Source: Streptomyces canus (lineage in GTDB: Bacteria > Actinomycetota > Actinomycetes > Streptomycetales > Streptomycetaceae). Taken from it: a stretch of 64,000 nucleotides of DNA. The DNA lies in assembly GCF_030815415.1 (NCBI RefSeq), contig NZ_JAUSWW010000001.1, positions 9,734,001 to 9,798,000 on the forward strand, given 5' to 3'. The stretch's first letter is position 1; every line of letters starts with the position of its first letter. Below, in pieces: positions 25,264 to 32,945 of this stretch. Below the pieces are notes generated by a model. It saw only the letters and a list, made by a program, of their open reading frames with translations. It was not told where the DNA came from and did not search any database. Position numbers and translations under genes: made by a program.

Positions 25264-25860
25264 TCAGCGGGTGACCGAGATGGCGAAGGGCGCGAATCCG
25301 CTGGATCGGATCACGTGCCGTACGAAGAGGATTGCGGCCTCGGCGGCCCGCGCGGTCTCGATCCCGCCGAGGTCAGTGATCCACTCCTGCTGCCAGCTGA
25401 GGTCGGCGAGAAGCCCGCGTACGACCTGCTTGGCCTCCGGATCCTCGCCGGAGAGGAAGACGGTCGGCGCCTGGGTGAGCGCGTCGGGCGCGGTCATCAC
25501 CGTGTAGAGCATCGTGTTGAGCGTCTTGATGACACGTGTGGCGGGGAGAGCTTCTTGTAGTTTCTCCGCGAGGCTCGAGCCGGGGTAGAGGAGGTCGGCC
25601 GGCAGTCCGTCCGGTCCGTCGACGGTGGCGTTGGAGACGTCTACGAGAATCTTGCCCCGCAGTTCCTCCCGCAGTGCGCTGAGCCGCTCCAGCGAGCCGG
25701 CGCCCGGGGTGGCGTTGATGACGATCTGCGCTGTCCGGGCGGCGTCGGCAGCGGAGCCTGGTGCGCGGTCCGCCACGGTCACCTCGTGCCCGGCCCGGGT
25801 GAGGGCCAGGGCCAGGCTGCCGCCGACGCGGCCCTTTCCGAGAACGGCGATCACGGGCAT
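25264..25860 (-). CDS. NADP oxidoreductase, F420-dependent-reductase-like
   Basis: A 198-residue protein with the Rossmann motif V-L-G-K-G-R-V-G-G-S-L-A-L-A-L (residues 5-19), V-I-N-A-T-P-G-A-G and V-D-V-S-N-A-T-V-D-G. V-I-K-T-L-N-T-M-L-Y then matches the V-V-K-A-F-N-T of the other family member at 8439. Glycine replaces nothing essential in the GxGxxG-like loop, although Lys stands between the first two glycines. ATG 25860 has AAAGGA about 9 bases upstream. It lies 40 bp after the IMPase-like gene on the same strand, so the two form an operon probably controlled by the divergent LysR. Confidence 0.85.
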   Translation of the reverse strand: MPVIAVLGKGRVGGSLALALTRAGHEVTVADRAPGSAADAARTAQIVINATPGAGSLERLSALREELRGKILVDVSNATVDGPDGLPADLLYPGSSLAEKLQEALPATRVIKTLNTMLYTVMTAPDALTQAPTVFLSGEDPEAKQVVRGLLADLSWQQEWITDLGGIETARAAEAAILFVRHVIRSSGFAPFAISVTR

Positions 25861-25900
25861 GGTGATGTGGTCCTTTCGGTGCTTGCGGTTCTGATGGACG

Positions 25901-26734
25901 TCAGCGGGAGAGCGTGGCGACGGCTTGGGTGTGCACGCCGGGCGCGGCGGCCACGAAGCTCTCGCTCTCGGGGGTCCAGGGGCGGCCCTCGGCATCGGAT
26001 ATCCGCCCGCCGGCCTCGGCGACGAGCAGCGCCCCGGGAAGCAGGTCCGCGCGGGCCCCGGCGAACTGCCAGAAGGCGTCGATCCGGCCGGCGGCCACGT
26101 TCAGGAGGTGCAGGGTGGCCGGCACGGATGTCCGCACCACGAGCGCATCGAAGAGCATCGCCGTGATCGAGGAGCCGATGCGCCGCACGACCTTGTCGTC
26201 TTCGTCGGGCCTGGCCTGGCTCGTGGCCACGAGGCTCAGGCCGAGGTCCGTGGTCTGGGACACGTGCAGCTGGCGGCCGTCGAGGTGGGCGCCGGCACCG
26301 GCGAGCGCGGTGTAGGTCTCACCGGTCAGCGGCAGGTGAACTGCGGTGAGCACCGGTTGGTTGTCGCGTACGAGCGTGGCGGTCACTGCCCACTCCGGCA
26401 GGGCGTGCAGGTGGTTGACGTTTCCTTCGGCCGGATCCAGGACCCACCATTCGCCGGGAGGCAGGGCCCCGCCCGCGAGCTCGTCCTCCACCAGGCGGGC
26501 GTCCGGGCGCAGGAGTGCGAGGCGGGGGCGCAGGATGTCGAGGGCCGCGTCGTCGTTGGCGGCGAGCGCGCGCATCAGCTCTTCGCGGGTCTGGTAGCGG
26601 ATCACGTCGCCGAACCGATCCCGCAGCGCCGAACCCGCAGCGCGCACGGCGATCGCGGTCTGCGCGAGCAGGTCGGCGTCGGACGCGGAGCCGGCGGTTG
26701 CAGCAATCCGGGTGGTCGGAATCGACTCGGGCAT
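25901..26734 (-). CDS. Inositol monophosphatase-family protein
   Basis: A 277-residue protein of the IMPase/CysQ superfamily. The first metal-site segment contains V-E-D-E-L-A-G-G. The central motif is W-V-L-D-P-A-E-G-N-V-N-H, in place of the usual D-P-x-D-G-T-x-N-F: Asp is kept but D-G-T has become E-G-N. The third site lies around A-G-A-R-A-D-L-L-P-G, where W-D of typical enzymes is A-R-A-D. Substrate phosphate hydrolysis is the family function, but these substitutions suggest a divergent subgroup. ATG 26734. It is first in an operon with the F420-reductase-like gene and divergent from a LysR regulator. Confidence 0.83.
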   Translation of the reverse strand: MPESIPTTRIAATAGSASDADLLAQTAIAVRAAGSALRDRFGDVIRYQTREELMRALAANDDAALDILRPRLALLRPDARLVEDELAGGALPPGEWWVLDPAEGNVNHLHALPEWAVTATLVRDNQPVLTAVHLPLTGETYTALAGAGAHLDGRQLHVSQTTDLGLSLVATSQARPDEDDKVVRRIGSSITAMLFDALVVRTSVPATLHLLNVAAGRIDAFWQFAGARADLLPGALLVAEAGGRISDAEGRPWTPESESFVAAAPGVHTQAVATLSR

Positions 26735-26829
26735 GGCGGTGCTCCCAACTGATCAGGGGGTGATGAGGCGGACCGGAGGGGAACCGTGGTTCCTTCCCGC
26801 CTGCATCTCGAAGGTAGGAGGGCCCATCA

Positions 26830-26849
26830 TTAACTGCAAGTGCATGTAA
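26830..26849. promoter_or_regulatory. Candidate LysR operator between divergent genes
   Basis: TTAACTGCAAGTGCATGTAA: inverted repeat TTAnnTGCA-AG-TGCAnnTAA. It lies 21 bp before the LysR ATG (26871) and about 95 bp before the IMPase-like start. It is AT-rich compared with its surroundings. Confidence 0.6.
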
Positions 26850-26870
26850 AGCACGGCTAGGATGAGTCTC

Positions 26871-27809
26871 ATGCAATTGGATTTGAACCTGCTCGCCGCC
26901 CTCGACGCGCTCCTGGAAGAAGGCAGCGTGGCCGGAGCTGCTGAGCGCCTCCACGTCACCGCCCCCGCGATGAGCCGAAGCCTCGGCCGGATCCGGCGCA
27001 CGACGGGGGATCAGATCCTGGTGCGGACCGGGCGCACGATGACCCCGACGCCGTACGCGATCGCCGTCCGGGAACAAGTCCACGAGCTGCTGCAACAGGT
27101 CCAGGGCGTGCTGGCACCGAGCCGCGAACTCGACCTCACGACGCTCGAGCGCACCTTCACACTCCGCTGGCACGATTCACTCGTGGCCCTCAGTGGACCC
27201 GCGCTTCTCGCGGCCGTACGCAAGCAAGCGCCGGGCGTGCGTTTGCGCTTCATCGCGGAATCGCACAACGACACCCCCGAACTGCGTCGCGGCGAAGTCG
27301 ACCTGGAGGCGAACGCGAACCGCCCGACCGCACCCGACATCTGCGCCGAGCCGGTGACTGAGACCCAGCACGTCATCGTCGTGCGGCAGGGGCACCCGCT
27401 CACCCGCGCCAAGGCCGTCACCGCCGCGCGGTACGCCGCTGCCGAGCACATCACCGTCTCGCGGCGCGGAAGGCTCGGCAACACCCTTGACGACGCTCTC
27501 GCACGGCTCGGCCTCACCCGACGGGTAGTGGCGACCGCACCCACCGAAGGGGCAGCGCTCGAGTTCGTGCGTGGCTCCGACCTCCTCGTCACAGCCCCCG
27601 AATCGACGACGCGTTCAGCGGCCACGGTTCTCGGTCTGACCCTGCTCCCACTGCCGTTCGAACTCCCGCCGGCCACGGTGTACCTGTCATGGCATCAGCG
27701 CTATGACACCGACCCCGCACACGTCTGGCTACGCGATCTGGCCCGCACCGCGTTGGCGCCCCGACATGACCCACACCTGAAAACATCTCAGGCCGGCGAC
27801 GCGCTGTGA
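26871..27809 (+). CDS. LysR-family transcriptional regulator
   Basis: A 312-residue LysR-type protein. M-Q-L-D-L-N-L-L-A-A-L-D-A-L-L-E-E-G-S is the standard start, and A-A-E-R-L-H-V-T-A-P-A-M-S-R-S-L is the recognition helix-turn-helix. The effector domain resembles the NodD/LinR-like branch (R-W-H-D-S-L-V-A-L, then G-E-V-D-L-E-A). ATG 26871 is chosen over ATG 26862 because AGGA then has normal spacing. Divergent from the IMPase-like and F420-reductase-like operon, its probable target. Confidence 0.92.
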   Translation: MQLDLNLLAALDALLEEGSVAGAAERLHVTAPAMSRSLGRIRRTTGDQILVRTGRTMTPTPYAIAVREQVHELLQQVQGVLAPSRELDLTTLERTFTLRWHDSLVALSGPALLAAVRKQAPGVRLRFIAESHNDTPELRRGEVDLEANANRPTAPDICAEPVTETQHVIVVRQGHPLTRAKAVTAARYAAAEHITVSRRGRLGNTLDDALARLGLTRRVVATAPTEGAALEFVRGSDLLVTAPESTTRSAATVLGLTLLPLPFELPPATVYLSWHQRYDTDPAHVWLRDLARTALAPRHDPHLKTSQAGDAL

Positions 27810-27830
27810 ATTCCAGGGGATGATCCGCTC

Positions 27831-27950
27831 ATGCGCATACGACGAGAGATCCGCTGGGTCTTGTGGGGGCTCTGGCTTGGGTGCCTGGTGTTCACCATCT
27901 GGTTCTTCGCCGAGGTGATCACATTGTTCCTGGAGGCCGAGTCCTGGTGA
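27831..27950 (+). CDS. Small membrane protein (39 aa)
   Basis: M-R-I-R-R-E-I-R-W-V-L-W-G-L-W-L-G-C-L-V, then F-T-I-W-F-F-A-E-V-I-T-L-F-L: a basic N terminus followed by a tryptophan-rich hydrophobic helix and an acidic end, which is a single-span membrane peptide with the N terminus inside. It lies 21 bp after the LysR gene. AGGGG stands 12 bases before ATG 27831, a little far. Its stop overlaps GTG 27946 of a following frame that keeps coding-like codon use until about 28060 and may be the truncated remnant of a coupled gene. Function unknown. Confidence 0.55.
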   Translation: MRIRREIRWVLWGLWLGCLVFTIWFFAEVITLFLEAESW

Positions 27951-28065
27951 CGCAGGCGGGGCGTCGTGCCACGTGGCTCTCGCAGGTCGGCGAGTTCGGG
28001 GCAACGGGCCCTGACGCGCTTGAGGCGGAGCTGTTGACCGGAACGCCCTTCCTGGAAGCGCTGTT

Positions 28066-28689
28066 TCAGAGTGCTTGTCCGGGCTCGACGCCTGGCGGGA
28101 AGCCGTGGATGCCGGGGACGGCGACGGAGTCATCCTTGATCAGTGGCGGGCAGACGCTCCAGTCGGCGGCGATGCGCATTACGTGCTGTTCCGTGGGCAT
28201 GGCGTCGTGCCAGGCGTCCCACTCGGCGTCTCCCCAGTCCTGCCGGATCTCGTCGCACCCGACCAGCCCGACGCCGAGCTCCCTTTCGACAGCGGTGGGT
28301 TCTCCGCGGCGCAGGGGAACGTCACCGATCATCCCGATGTAGCAGTAGGCGCGGGTCAGTTCACCGGACTCGACCTTGGCCCAGGCGTGGTACTCGCTGA
28401 CACGGTCGGTGGCGAAGTACTGGAGGTCCCCGACACGCGCGGCCAGCGTCCGCAGCCAGGTGGGAAAGTCCGGGCGCGTGGGGTCGGTCTTGTGTGGCAG
28501 ATGGATCCTGCCGTGCGCGAGTGTCCACTCCGGGACGGGTCTGGCCACGAAGACACCTTGCCGGTAGGCGAGTTCGGTGCCGGTCTCCCAGTCGATGCGC
28601 TGTCGGTGCCGCAGGTCGAGGGCATCGGCCACCTCTTCCGGCCCGGCGTCGCGCACCGCGAGCCATGACGTCTTGAAGCCGAATGACAC
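28066..28689 (-). CDS. Conserved protein of unknown function
   Basis: A 207-residue soluble protein. It starts V-S-F-G-F-K-T-S-W-L-A-V-R-D-A-G-P-E-E-V-(A) at GTG 28689, with GGGAGGG just upstream. Tryptophan-rich motifs (V-P-E-W-T-L-A-H-G-R, V-S-E-Y-H-A-W-A-K, A-E-W-D-A-W-H-D-A-M-P) suggest a conserved actinobacterial family, possibly linked to immunity-type proteins, but I cannot name it. The frame runs open upstream to 28941, fused in frame to a LexA remnant; the ribosome site and composition indicate that the real start is 28689. Confidence 0.72.
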   Translation of the reverse strand: MSFGFKTSWLAVRDAGPEEVADALDLRHRQRIDWETGTELAYRQGVFVARPVPEWTLAHGRIHLPHKTDPTRPDFPTWLRTLAARVGDLQYFATDRVSEYHAWAKVESGELTRAYCYIGMIGDVPLRRGEPTAVERELGVGLVGCDEIRQDWGDAEWDAWHDAMPTEQHVMRIAADWSVCPPLIKDDSVAVPGIHGFPPGVEPGQAL

Positions 28690-28818
28690 GAACCCTCCCC
28701 ATCGTGTGTCCCTGGATCCTGCGGGATCATCGCAGACGGCACCGACAACGGCGGTGTCCGCTCGCCGCCTCGGCGGTGCCGGCGTTCGTGAAACCGTGCA
28801 CGCTTCGTGTGTGACTGC

Positions 28819-28980
28819 GCGCTTGAAGCGCTTGACGGTGGCCTCGCCGTCGAGCATCGCGGCCACGATGTCGCCGTTCTCGGCGACGGGCTGACGGCGC
28901 AGCGTGACCCAGTCGCCGTCGCGGATCGTGGCCTCGATCATGGAGTCGCCGACGACCTGAAAGTGACGGGTTCCCGCAAT
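28819..28980 (-). pseudogene. LexA C-terminal (S24 peptidase) remnant
   Basis: Minus-strand residues F-Q-V-V-G-D-S-M-I-E-A-T-I-R-D-G-D-W-V-T, then Q-P-V-A-E-N-G-D-I-V-A-A-M-L-D-G, and E-A-T-V-K-R-F-K-R. These match the self-cleavage domain of actinobacterial LexA, including the nucleophile Ser in G-D-S-M and the catalytic Lys in T-V-K-R-F. The N-terminal helix-turn-helix and the last third are missing. The upstream start-like sequence (M-N-E-L-A-A-L-T-P-R-I-G at 29053) is in another frame. It is a fragment of a second lexA copy, not the cell's SOS repressor. Confidence 0.8.
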
Positions 28981-29069
28981 CCTGGCGCACGACGGCCCTG
29001 AACGTGACGGGAATCTGCCCGATGCGCGGGGTGAGTGCCGCGAGTTCGTTCATGGCCGGTGAGGGGAGG

Positions 29070-30133
29070 TCATGTGGCGATGGTGGCCAGCCCGGCAATG
29101 CCGATGAGGTAGATGACGATTGCGGTGATGCTGTCGACACCCATCCGCGCGTACTGGCGCTGGGGCCGGAAGACGAGTCCGGCCATGTGGACCATGGTGA
29201 GGATGATGCCGAGGGCGGTGAGGTAGATGTCGGTGTCGTGGGCCGCGGGCGGGACAGGCTCGCCGGAGATGACGGTGGCCAGGAGGAACAGCACGGGCAG
29301 GAAGGCGTTGCCGCCGAAGATGTCGCTGACAGCGAGTTGGCAGTCGCCCAGCTTCGTTGAGGCCAGGCCCGTGCTGATCTCGGGCAGGGAGGTTGCCGCG
29401 GCCAGGACCGTGGCTCCGAAGAGCACGCCGCTGAAACCCTGCCGGGCGAAGAACTCTTCGCCGCTGCGCTCGATGATGACACCGGCGACGAGGGTGGCCA
29501 GGGCCGCGGCGCCGAAGATGAGCCCCGCGCGGCCGGTGCCGACGCCCTGGTGGGTGGGGCCTTCTCCTTCTTGTCCTTGGAGTGGCCACGCGGCTCAGGC
29601 TGGCTGTCAGGCGCGTCGCCACCTTCTCGCGAAGGCAGGCCGTGACCGGCTCGGTTGAGCAGCATCAGCCCGATCAGCAAGATCGCGGCGATCGCCACAG
29701 AGGCCGGGGCCAGGCGGGCGGCGTGCAGGCCCGGTGAGAGCTGGGTGCCCATTACGACGACGGCCAGAACGACCACGACGAGCGCGCCCTCCAGGACGAG
29801 TTGGAGGCTGGCGGCCAGGCGGGTCAGCGGGGCGCGGGGCCGTACACCGGCGGCGTCGAGGATGGCCAGGACGACGGTCTGGACGGCGATGCCGCCGAGG
29901 ATGTTGCCGACGGAGATGTCGAGTTGGCCCGCCAGGGCGGCGCTGACGGTGATGGCGATCTCGGGCAGGTTGGTGGCGATCGCGAGGAGGATCAGGCCGC
30001 CCAGCGCACTGCCCAGGTGAAGGCCTTCAGCGAGCACGTCTGTGTTGTCGGACAGCTTGATACCGGCGTACCAGATGACGGCCGCACTGGCCACGAACAC
30101 CAACGGCAGCACCGGTGAACTCCAAGATCCCAT
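29070..30133 (-). pseudogene. CaCA-family sodium/calcium exchanger, frameshifted
   Basis: The N-terminal half (from ATG 30133) carries the first exchanger repeat: I-K-L-S-D-N-T-D-V-L, then A-T-N-L-P-E-I-A-I-T-V-S-A-A, and D-I-S-V-G-N-I-L-G-G. A hydrophilic loop (D-K-K-E-K) follows. The second repeat is in another frame: A-A-T-S-L-P-E-I-S-T-G-L-A-S, Q-L-A-V-S-D-I-F-G-G-N-A-F-L-P, ending at 29070. The break is near 29545-29565 in a G-rich run; shifting one base gives about 350 residues with some ten membrane helices, normal for the family. Either recently inactivated or a homopolymer error. Confidence 0.8.
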
Positions 30134-30197
30134 GCCCCAGGTACCCGGCGACGGCGTCGGCACGGTATCTGCGCGGTCTTCGGGCCTGCCTGGTGCA

Positions 30198-30419
30198 TCA
30201 CACTGGACGGCCCGCGTGGGCCACTGTCCGGCCGGCCTGGCTCGCCGCCGGCACGTCGGGAAGCGGCAGAGAAAGCGCCTCGGCCAGTTCCGTGAGTTCT
30301 TCGGACGTCGAGCGGATCGTTCCGACGGCTCCGTCCCGGCGGCTACGCACGGTCCGTGTAAGGCGCCAGACCATGCCGAACAGTGTGTCCGGGCCGACGT
30401 CCCTACCTGCCCTTGCCAT
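30198..30419 (-). pseudogene. Remnant related to the small HTH protein at 1370
   Basis: The frame contains S-T-S-E-E-L-T-E-L-A-E-A-L-S-L-P-L-P-D-V, matching P-T-P-E-E-L-A-E-L-A-E-A-L-A-L-P-L-L-D-V of the 1370-1606 product. The N-terminal helix-turn-helix part is not present in any frame nearby. It overlaps the end of the gene at 30403. Probably a truncated paralog. Confidence 0.55.
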
Positions 30420-30744
30420 CGGGGGGAGTCACCACATCGGCGAGCACCACAAGATCACCGCTGTCGGTCGTCTCGGTGACGGTGTGTCCGAGCTGGACCA
30501 GCAATCCTGATACTGCGGCCTGCACGATCGCTTTCAAGCTGTCGTCGCCCGCAGCACGGCCGGCTCGTTCGCGAGTCAGCGAGGTGAATGTGTCCGAGGC
30601 CGTCCAGCTGACCAGAGCGCCCGCGGGCACTTCGACCACACGGAGCCCCGGATCACCGGCGTTCGCGTCACCCGGCACATGAAACCCGGCCTGCTTCAGG
30701 GCAGAGCTCACCTGCAAGACCAACTCGCCAGGCGCGCATGACAT
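30403..30744 (-). CDS. Hypothetical protein (113 aa)
   Basis: Starts M-S-C-A-P-G-E-L-V-L-Q-V-S-S-A-L-K-Q-A-G and ends D-L-V-V-L-A-D-V-V-T-P-P-D-G-K-G-R. No signal peptide or membrane helix. The pattern helix (6-17), strands (V-V-E-V, G-A-L-V-S-W), helix (S-L-K-A-I-V-Q-A-A-V-S-G-L-L-V-Q-L) and strand suggests a small alpha/beta domain. Third-position G/C is high, supporting a real gene. The family is not recognised. The downstream HTH remnant overlaps it slightly. Confidence 0.6.
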   Translation of the reverse strand: MSCAPGELVLQVSSALKQAGFHVPGDANAGDPGLRVVEVPAGALVSWTASDTFTSLTRERAGRAAGDDSLKAIVQAAVSGLLVQLGHTVTETTDSGDLVVLADVVTPPDGKGR

Positions 30745-30945
30745 CAGAGCCGTCTGCCCGCAAGGGCGCGGATCATGCGACCGGATTCCGTGTGACGTGG
30801 ACGGCCACCAGAGCGAGAAGTGACACCGCCACGGGCCGGGCCAACTCGTGCCCGGTCGTCACGAGACCTTCACACGAGGAGGCTGCTGGGCCAGGGGGCG
30901 AGGGGAAACCCGGCCACGTGCTGCCGATCGGAGGGATGTCTCGCT

Positions 30946-31143
30946 GTGATCGCCGTCGCTGCGTTGCTGCTGCCAGTGCTGGGCCTGCTGCTGTACGGGA
31001 TGGACCGTATCGAGGACCGGATGACGGGCAAAAGGCCGGTGCCACGCCATGCCCGGCGCCGACATCTGCGCCTGATCCACAGCAGCACGAGCCAGCCGCG
31101 TCGTCGGGCTGATCGCTCTTCGCGCCACCTCGACGCGGCGTGA
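30946..31143 (+). CDS. Small basic membrane protein (65 aa)
   Basis: GTG 30946 follows GGAGGG by about 9 bases. The product begins V-I-A-V-A-A-L-L-L-P-V-L-G-L-L-L-Y-G-M-D, a single membrane helix, and continues R-I-E-D-R-M-T-G-K-R-P-V with a strongly basic C-terminal tail (R-H-A-R-R-R-H-L-R-L-I). Proteins of this shape are common and uncharacterised in Streptomyces. A perfect 13-bp hairpin at 31212 follows it. Confidence 0.65.
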   Translation: MIAVAALLLPVLGLLLYGMDRIEDRMTGKRPVPRHARRRHLRLIHSSTSQPRRRADRSSRHLDAA

Positions 31144-31211
31144 TGAGGTCGGCATGACAACAGGACACCGGGCTACCCGCCGCAGGCGGGGTTCGGAAGC
31201 CAGCCCCGCCG

Positions 31212-31240
31212 GAGCTCTCCGAGCGCAGCTCGGAGAGCTC
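31212..31240. terminator. Perfect 13-bp hairpin
   Basis: GAGCTCTCCGAGC, loop GCA, GCTCGGAGAGCTC. No T tract. It lies 69 bp after the small membrane gene and 110 bp before the ANTAR gene. It may end transcription of the former or act in the leader of the latter. Confidence 0.65.
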
Positions 31241-31349
31241 AGCACATTCCAGCCAATATGCTGTGATGTCCCCGCGGCACAGGGATGCGTCAAGGGACGC
31301 GGGGCAGGCGAAATGCGTTCCCCCTCCGATGACATTTATGGTGATATGC

Positions 31350-31679
31350 ATGGCGTCCCCCGCGTTTCGTGGCCGAGAACCCGGCGCTGGTCCCCGTGTC
31401 GACGACCTCGTGCAGGAGGTCGAGCAGCTGCGGGCGGAGAATGAGCAACTGCAGCGGGCGGTCGCCTCCCATGCGGTGGTGGATCAGGCCATCGGGGTCC
31501 TCGTGATGATGGCAAGGATCAGCCCGGAGGACGGATTCACCGTGCTGCGGGAGGTCTCACAGCACACCAACACCAAGCTGTCCTCGATCGCCGAGCAGAT
31601 CATCAAGCACGCGCAGGGCGCCGGCTTGGCCGGGACAGTCCTGTCCGAACTCCAGGCTGCGCTCGTCCGCAGGCAATGA
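31350..31679 (+). CDS. ANTAR-domain RNA-binding antiterminator protein
   Basis: A 109-residue protein: a short coiled coil (V-D-D-L-V-Q-E-V-E-Q-L-R-A-E-N-E-Q-L) leads into an ANTAR domain at about 40-95. Its signature is V-V-D-Q-A-I-G-V-L-V-M-M-A-R-I-S-P-E-D-G and then L-R-E-V-S-Q-H-T-N-T-K-L. ANTAR proteins bind paired RNA hairpins and prevent termination. No sensor domain is attached, so activity may be set by a partner kinase or phosphatase. ATG 31350 is chosen as the last start before the conserved part; several upstream ATGs are possible. Target RNAs unknown; a perfect hairpin stands in its own upstream region. Confidence 0.85.
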   Translation: MASPAFRGREPGAGPRVDDLVQEVEQLRAENEQLQRAVASHAVVDQAIGVLVMMARISPEDGFTVLREVSQHTNTKLSSIAEQIIKHAQGAGLAGTVLSELQAALVRRQ

Positions 31680-31824
31680 CCGAAGCAGGCTGGTTCCGCG
31701 CGGCGGCGGAGGGTGGAGACGGCCGGTCACGGCGCCCTTCGGATCGTCGAGGAGCGCGAGACGGGTGGTGACGCGTTTGCCGCGGTGATGGCGTAGGCGG
31801 GGCCCTGAGGGTTACCCGGCGCGT

Positions 31825-32889
31825 ATGTCGAAGCTGCATCTTTCAGGACGGAAAGCACACCACGGCAGTGACGCGGTTCAGGCACGCGAGGTGCGCACGC
31901 CCGAGGAGGCCGGGCCCGGGCCCGAGGTGGAGCGCAGGGCACCGGACGCGCCGACGGAGTTGCCCAAACGGGCCTGGGGCGCCGTGCTCAGGGGTGCGCT
32001 GCGGGAGTTCAAGGACGATGAGCTGACCGACCGCGCGGCAGCCCTGACGTACTACGGGGTGCTGTCGCTGTTCCCGGCGCTGCTGGTGCTGGTGTCGCTG
32101 CTGGGCATCACCGGCAAGTCGGCCACCGACACGGTGCTGGCCAACATCAAGAAGTTCGCCCCCGGCTCGGCCAGGGACATCATCACCCGGGCCGTGGAGC
32201 AGTTGCAGAGCAACGCCGGCGTCGGCTCCGTCATGGCGCTTGTCGGCATCGCGCTGGCGGTGTGGTCGGCCTCCGGCTATGTGGCCGCGTTCATCCGCGC
32301 GGCGAACGCCGTCTACGACATGCCGGAGGGCCGCCCGGTGTGGAAGATCCTTCCGGTGCGCATCGGCGTGACGGTCGTGCTGATGGTGCTGTCCGTGGTC
32401 AGTGCGCTGATCGTGGTGTTCACCGGTGCTCTGGCCCGGCAGGCCGGCACCGCGCTCGGGATCGGGGACACGGCGCTGACGGTGTGGTCGATCGCCAAGT
32501 GGCCCGTCCTGGTGGTCCTGGTCACCGTCATGATCGCGATCCTGTACTGGGCGAGCCCGAACGCCAGGGTGAAGGGCTTCAGGTGGATCACGCCGGGCAG
32601 CTTCCTGGCCCTGGTGATCTGGATGATCGCCTCGGCCGCCTTCGCGTTCTACGTCGCCAACTTCGCCTCGTACAACAAGACCTACGGCACCATGGCCGGC
32701 GTCATCGTCTTCCTGGTCTGGCTGTGGATCAGCAACCTGGCCATCCTGCTGGGGCTGGAGTTCGACGCCGAGACCGTGCGCCAGCGGGCCATCGCGGGGG
32801 GCCATCCGGCCGAGAGCGAGCCGTACACCCAACCCCGCGACACCCGGAAGTGGGACGAGGACGACCGGCGCCGTCTGGGCGAGGTCTGA
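31825..32889 (+). CDS. YihY/BrkB-family inner membrane protein
   Basis: A 354-residue protein. After a hydrophilic N-terminal stretch of about 45 residues come the family motif E-L-T-D-R-A-A-A-L-T-Y-Y-G-V-L-S-L-F-P-A and about six membrane helices, with N-A-V-Y-D-M-P-E-G-R-P-V-W and Y-W-A-S-P-N-A-R-V-K-G-F-R-W as conserved loops. The C-terminal tail is charged (D-E-D-D-R-R-R-L). The family was once called ribonuclease BN, wrongly, and is now regarded as a membrane protein of unclear role. It stands 56 bp upstream of a PAP2 phosphatase gene, probably in one transcript. Confidence 0.92.
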   Translation: MSKLHLSGRKAHHGSDAVQAREVRTPEEAGPGPEVERRAPDAPTELPKRAWGAVLRGALREFKDDELTDRAAALTYYGVLSLFPALLVLVSLLGITGKSATDTVLANIKKFAPGSARDIITRAVEQLQSNAGVGSVMALVGIALAVWSASGYVAAFIRAANAVYDMPEGRPVWKILPVRIGVTVVLMVLSVVSALIVVFTGALARQAGTALGIGDTALTVWSIAKWPVLVVLVTVMIAILYWASPNARVKGFRWITPGSFLALVIWMIASAAFAFYVANFASYNKTYGTMAGVIVFLVWLWISNLAILLGLEFDAETVRQRAIAGGHPAESEPYTQPRDTRKWDEDDRRRLGEV

Positions 32890-32945
32890 GCGGGGACGCG
32901 ACGATCTTGGGCATAGGTCGATGACCTGCGGGATACCTGCTCTTC

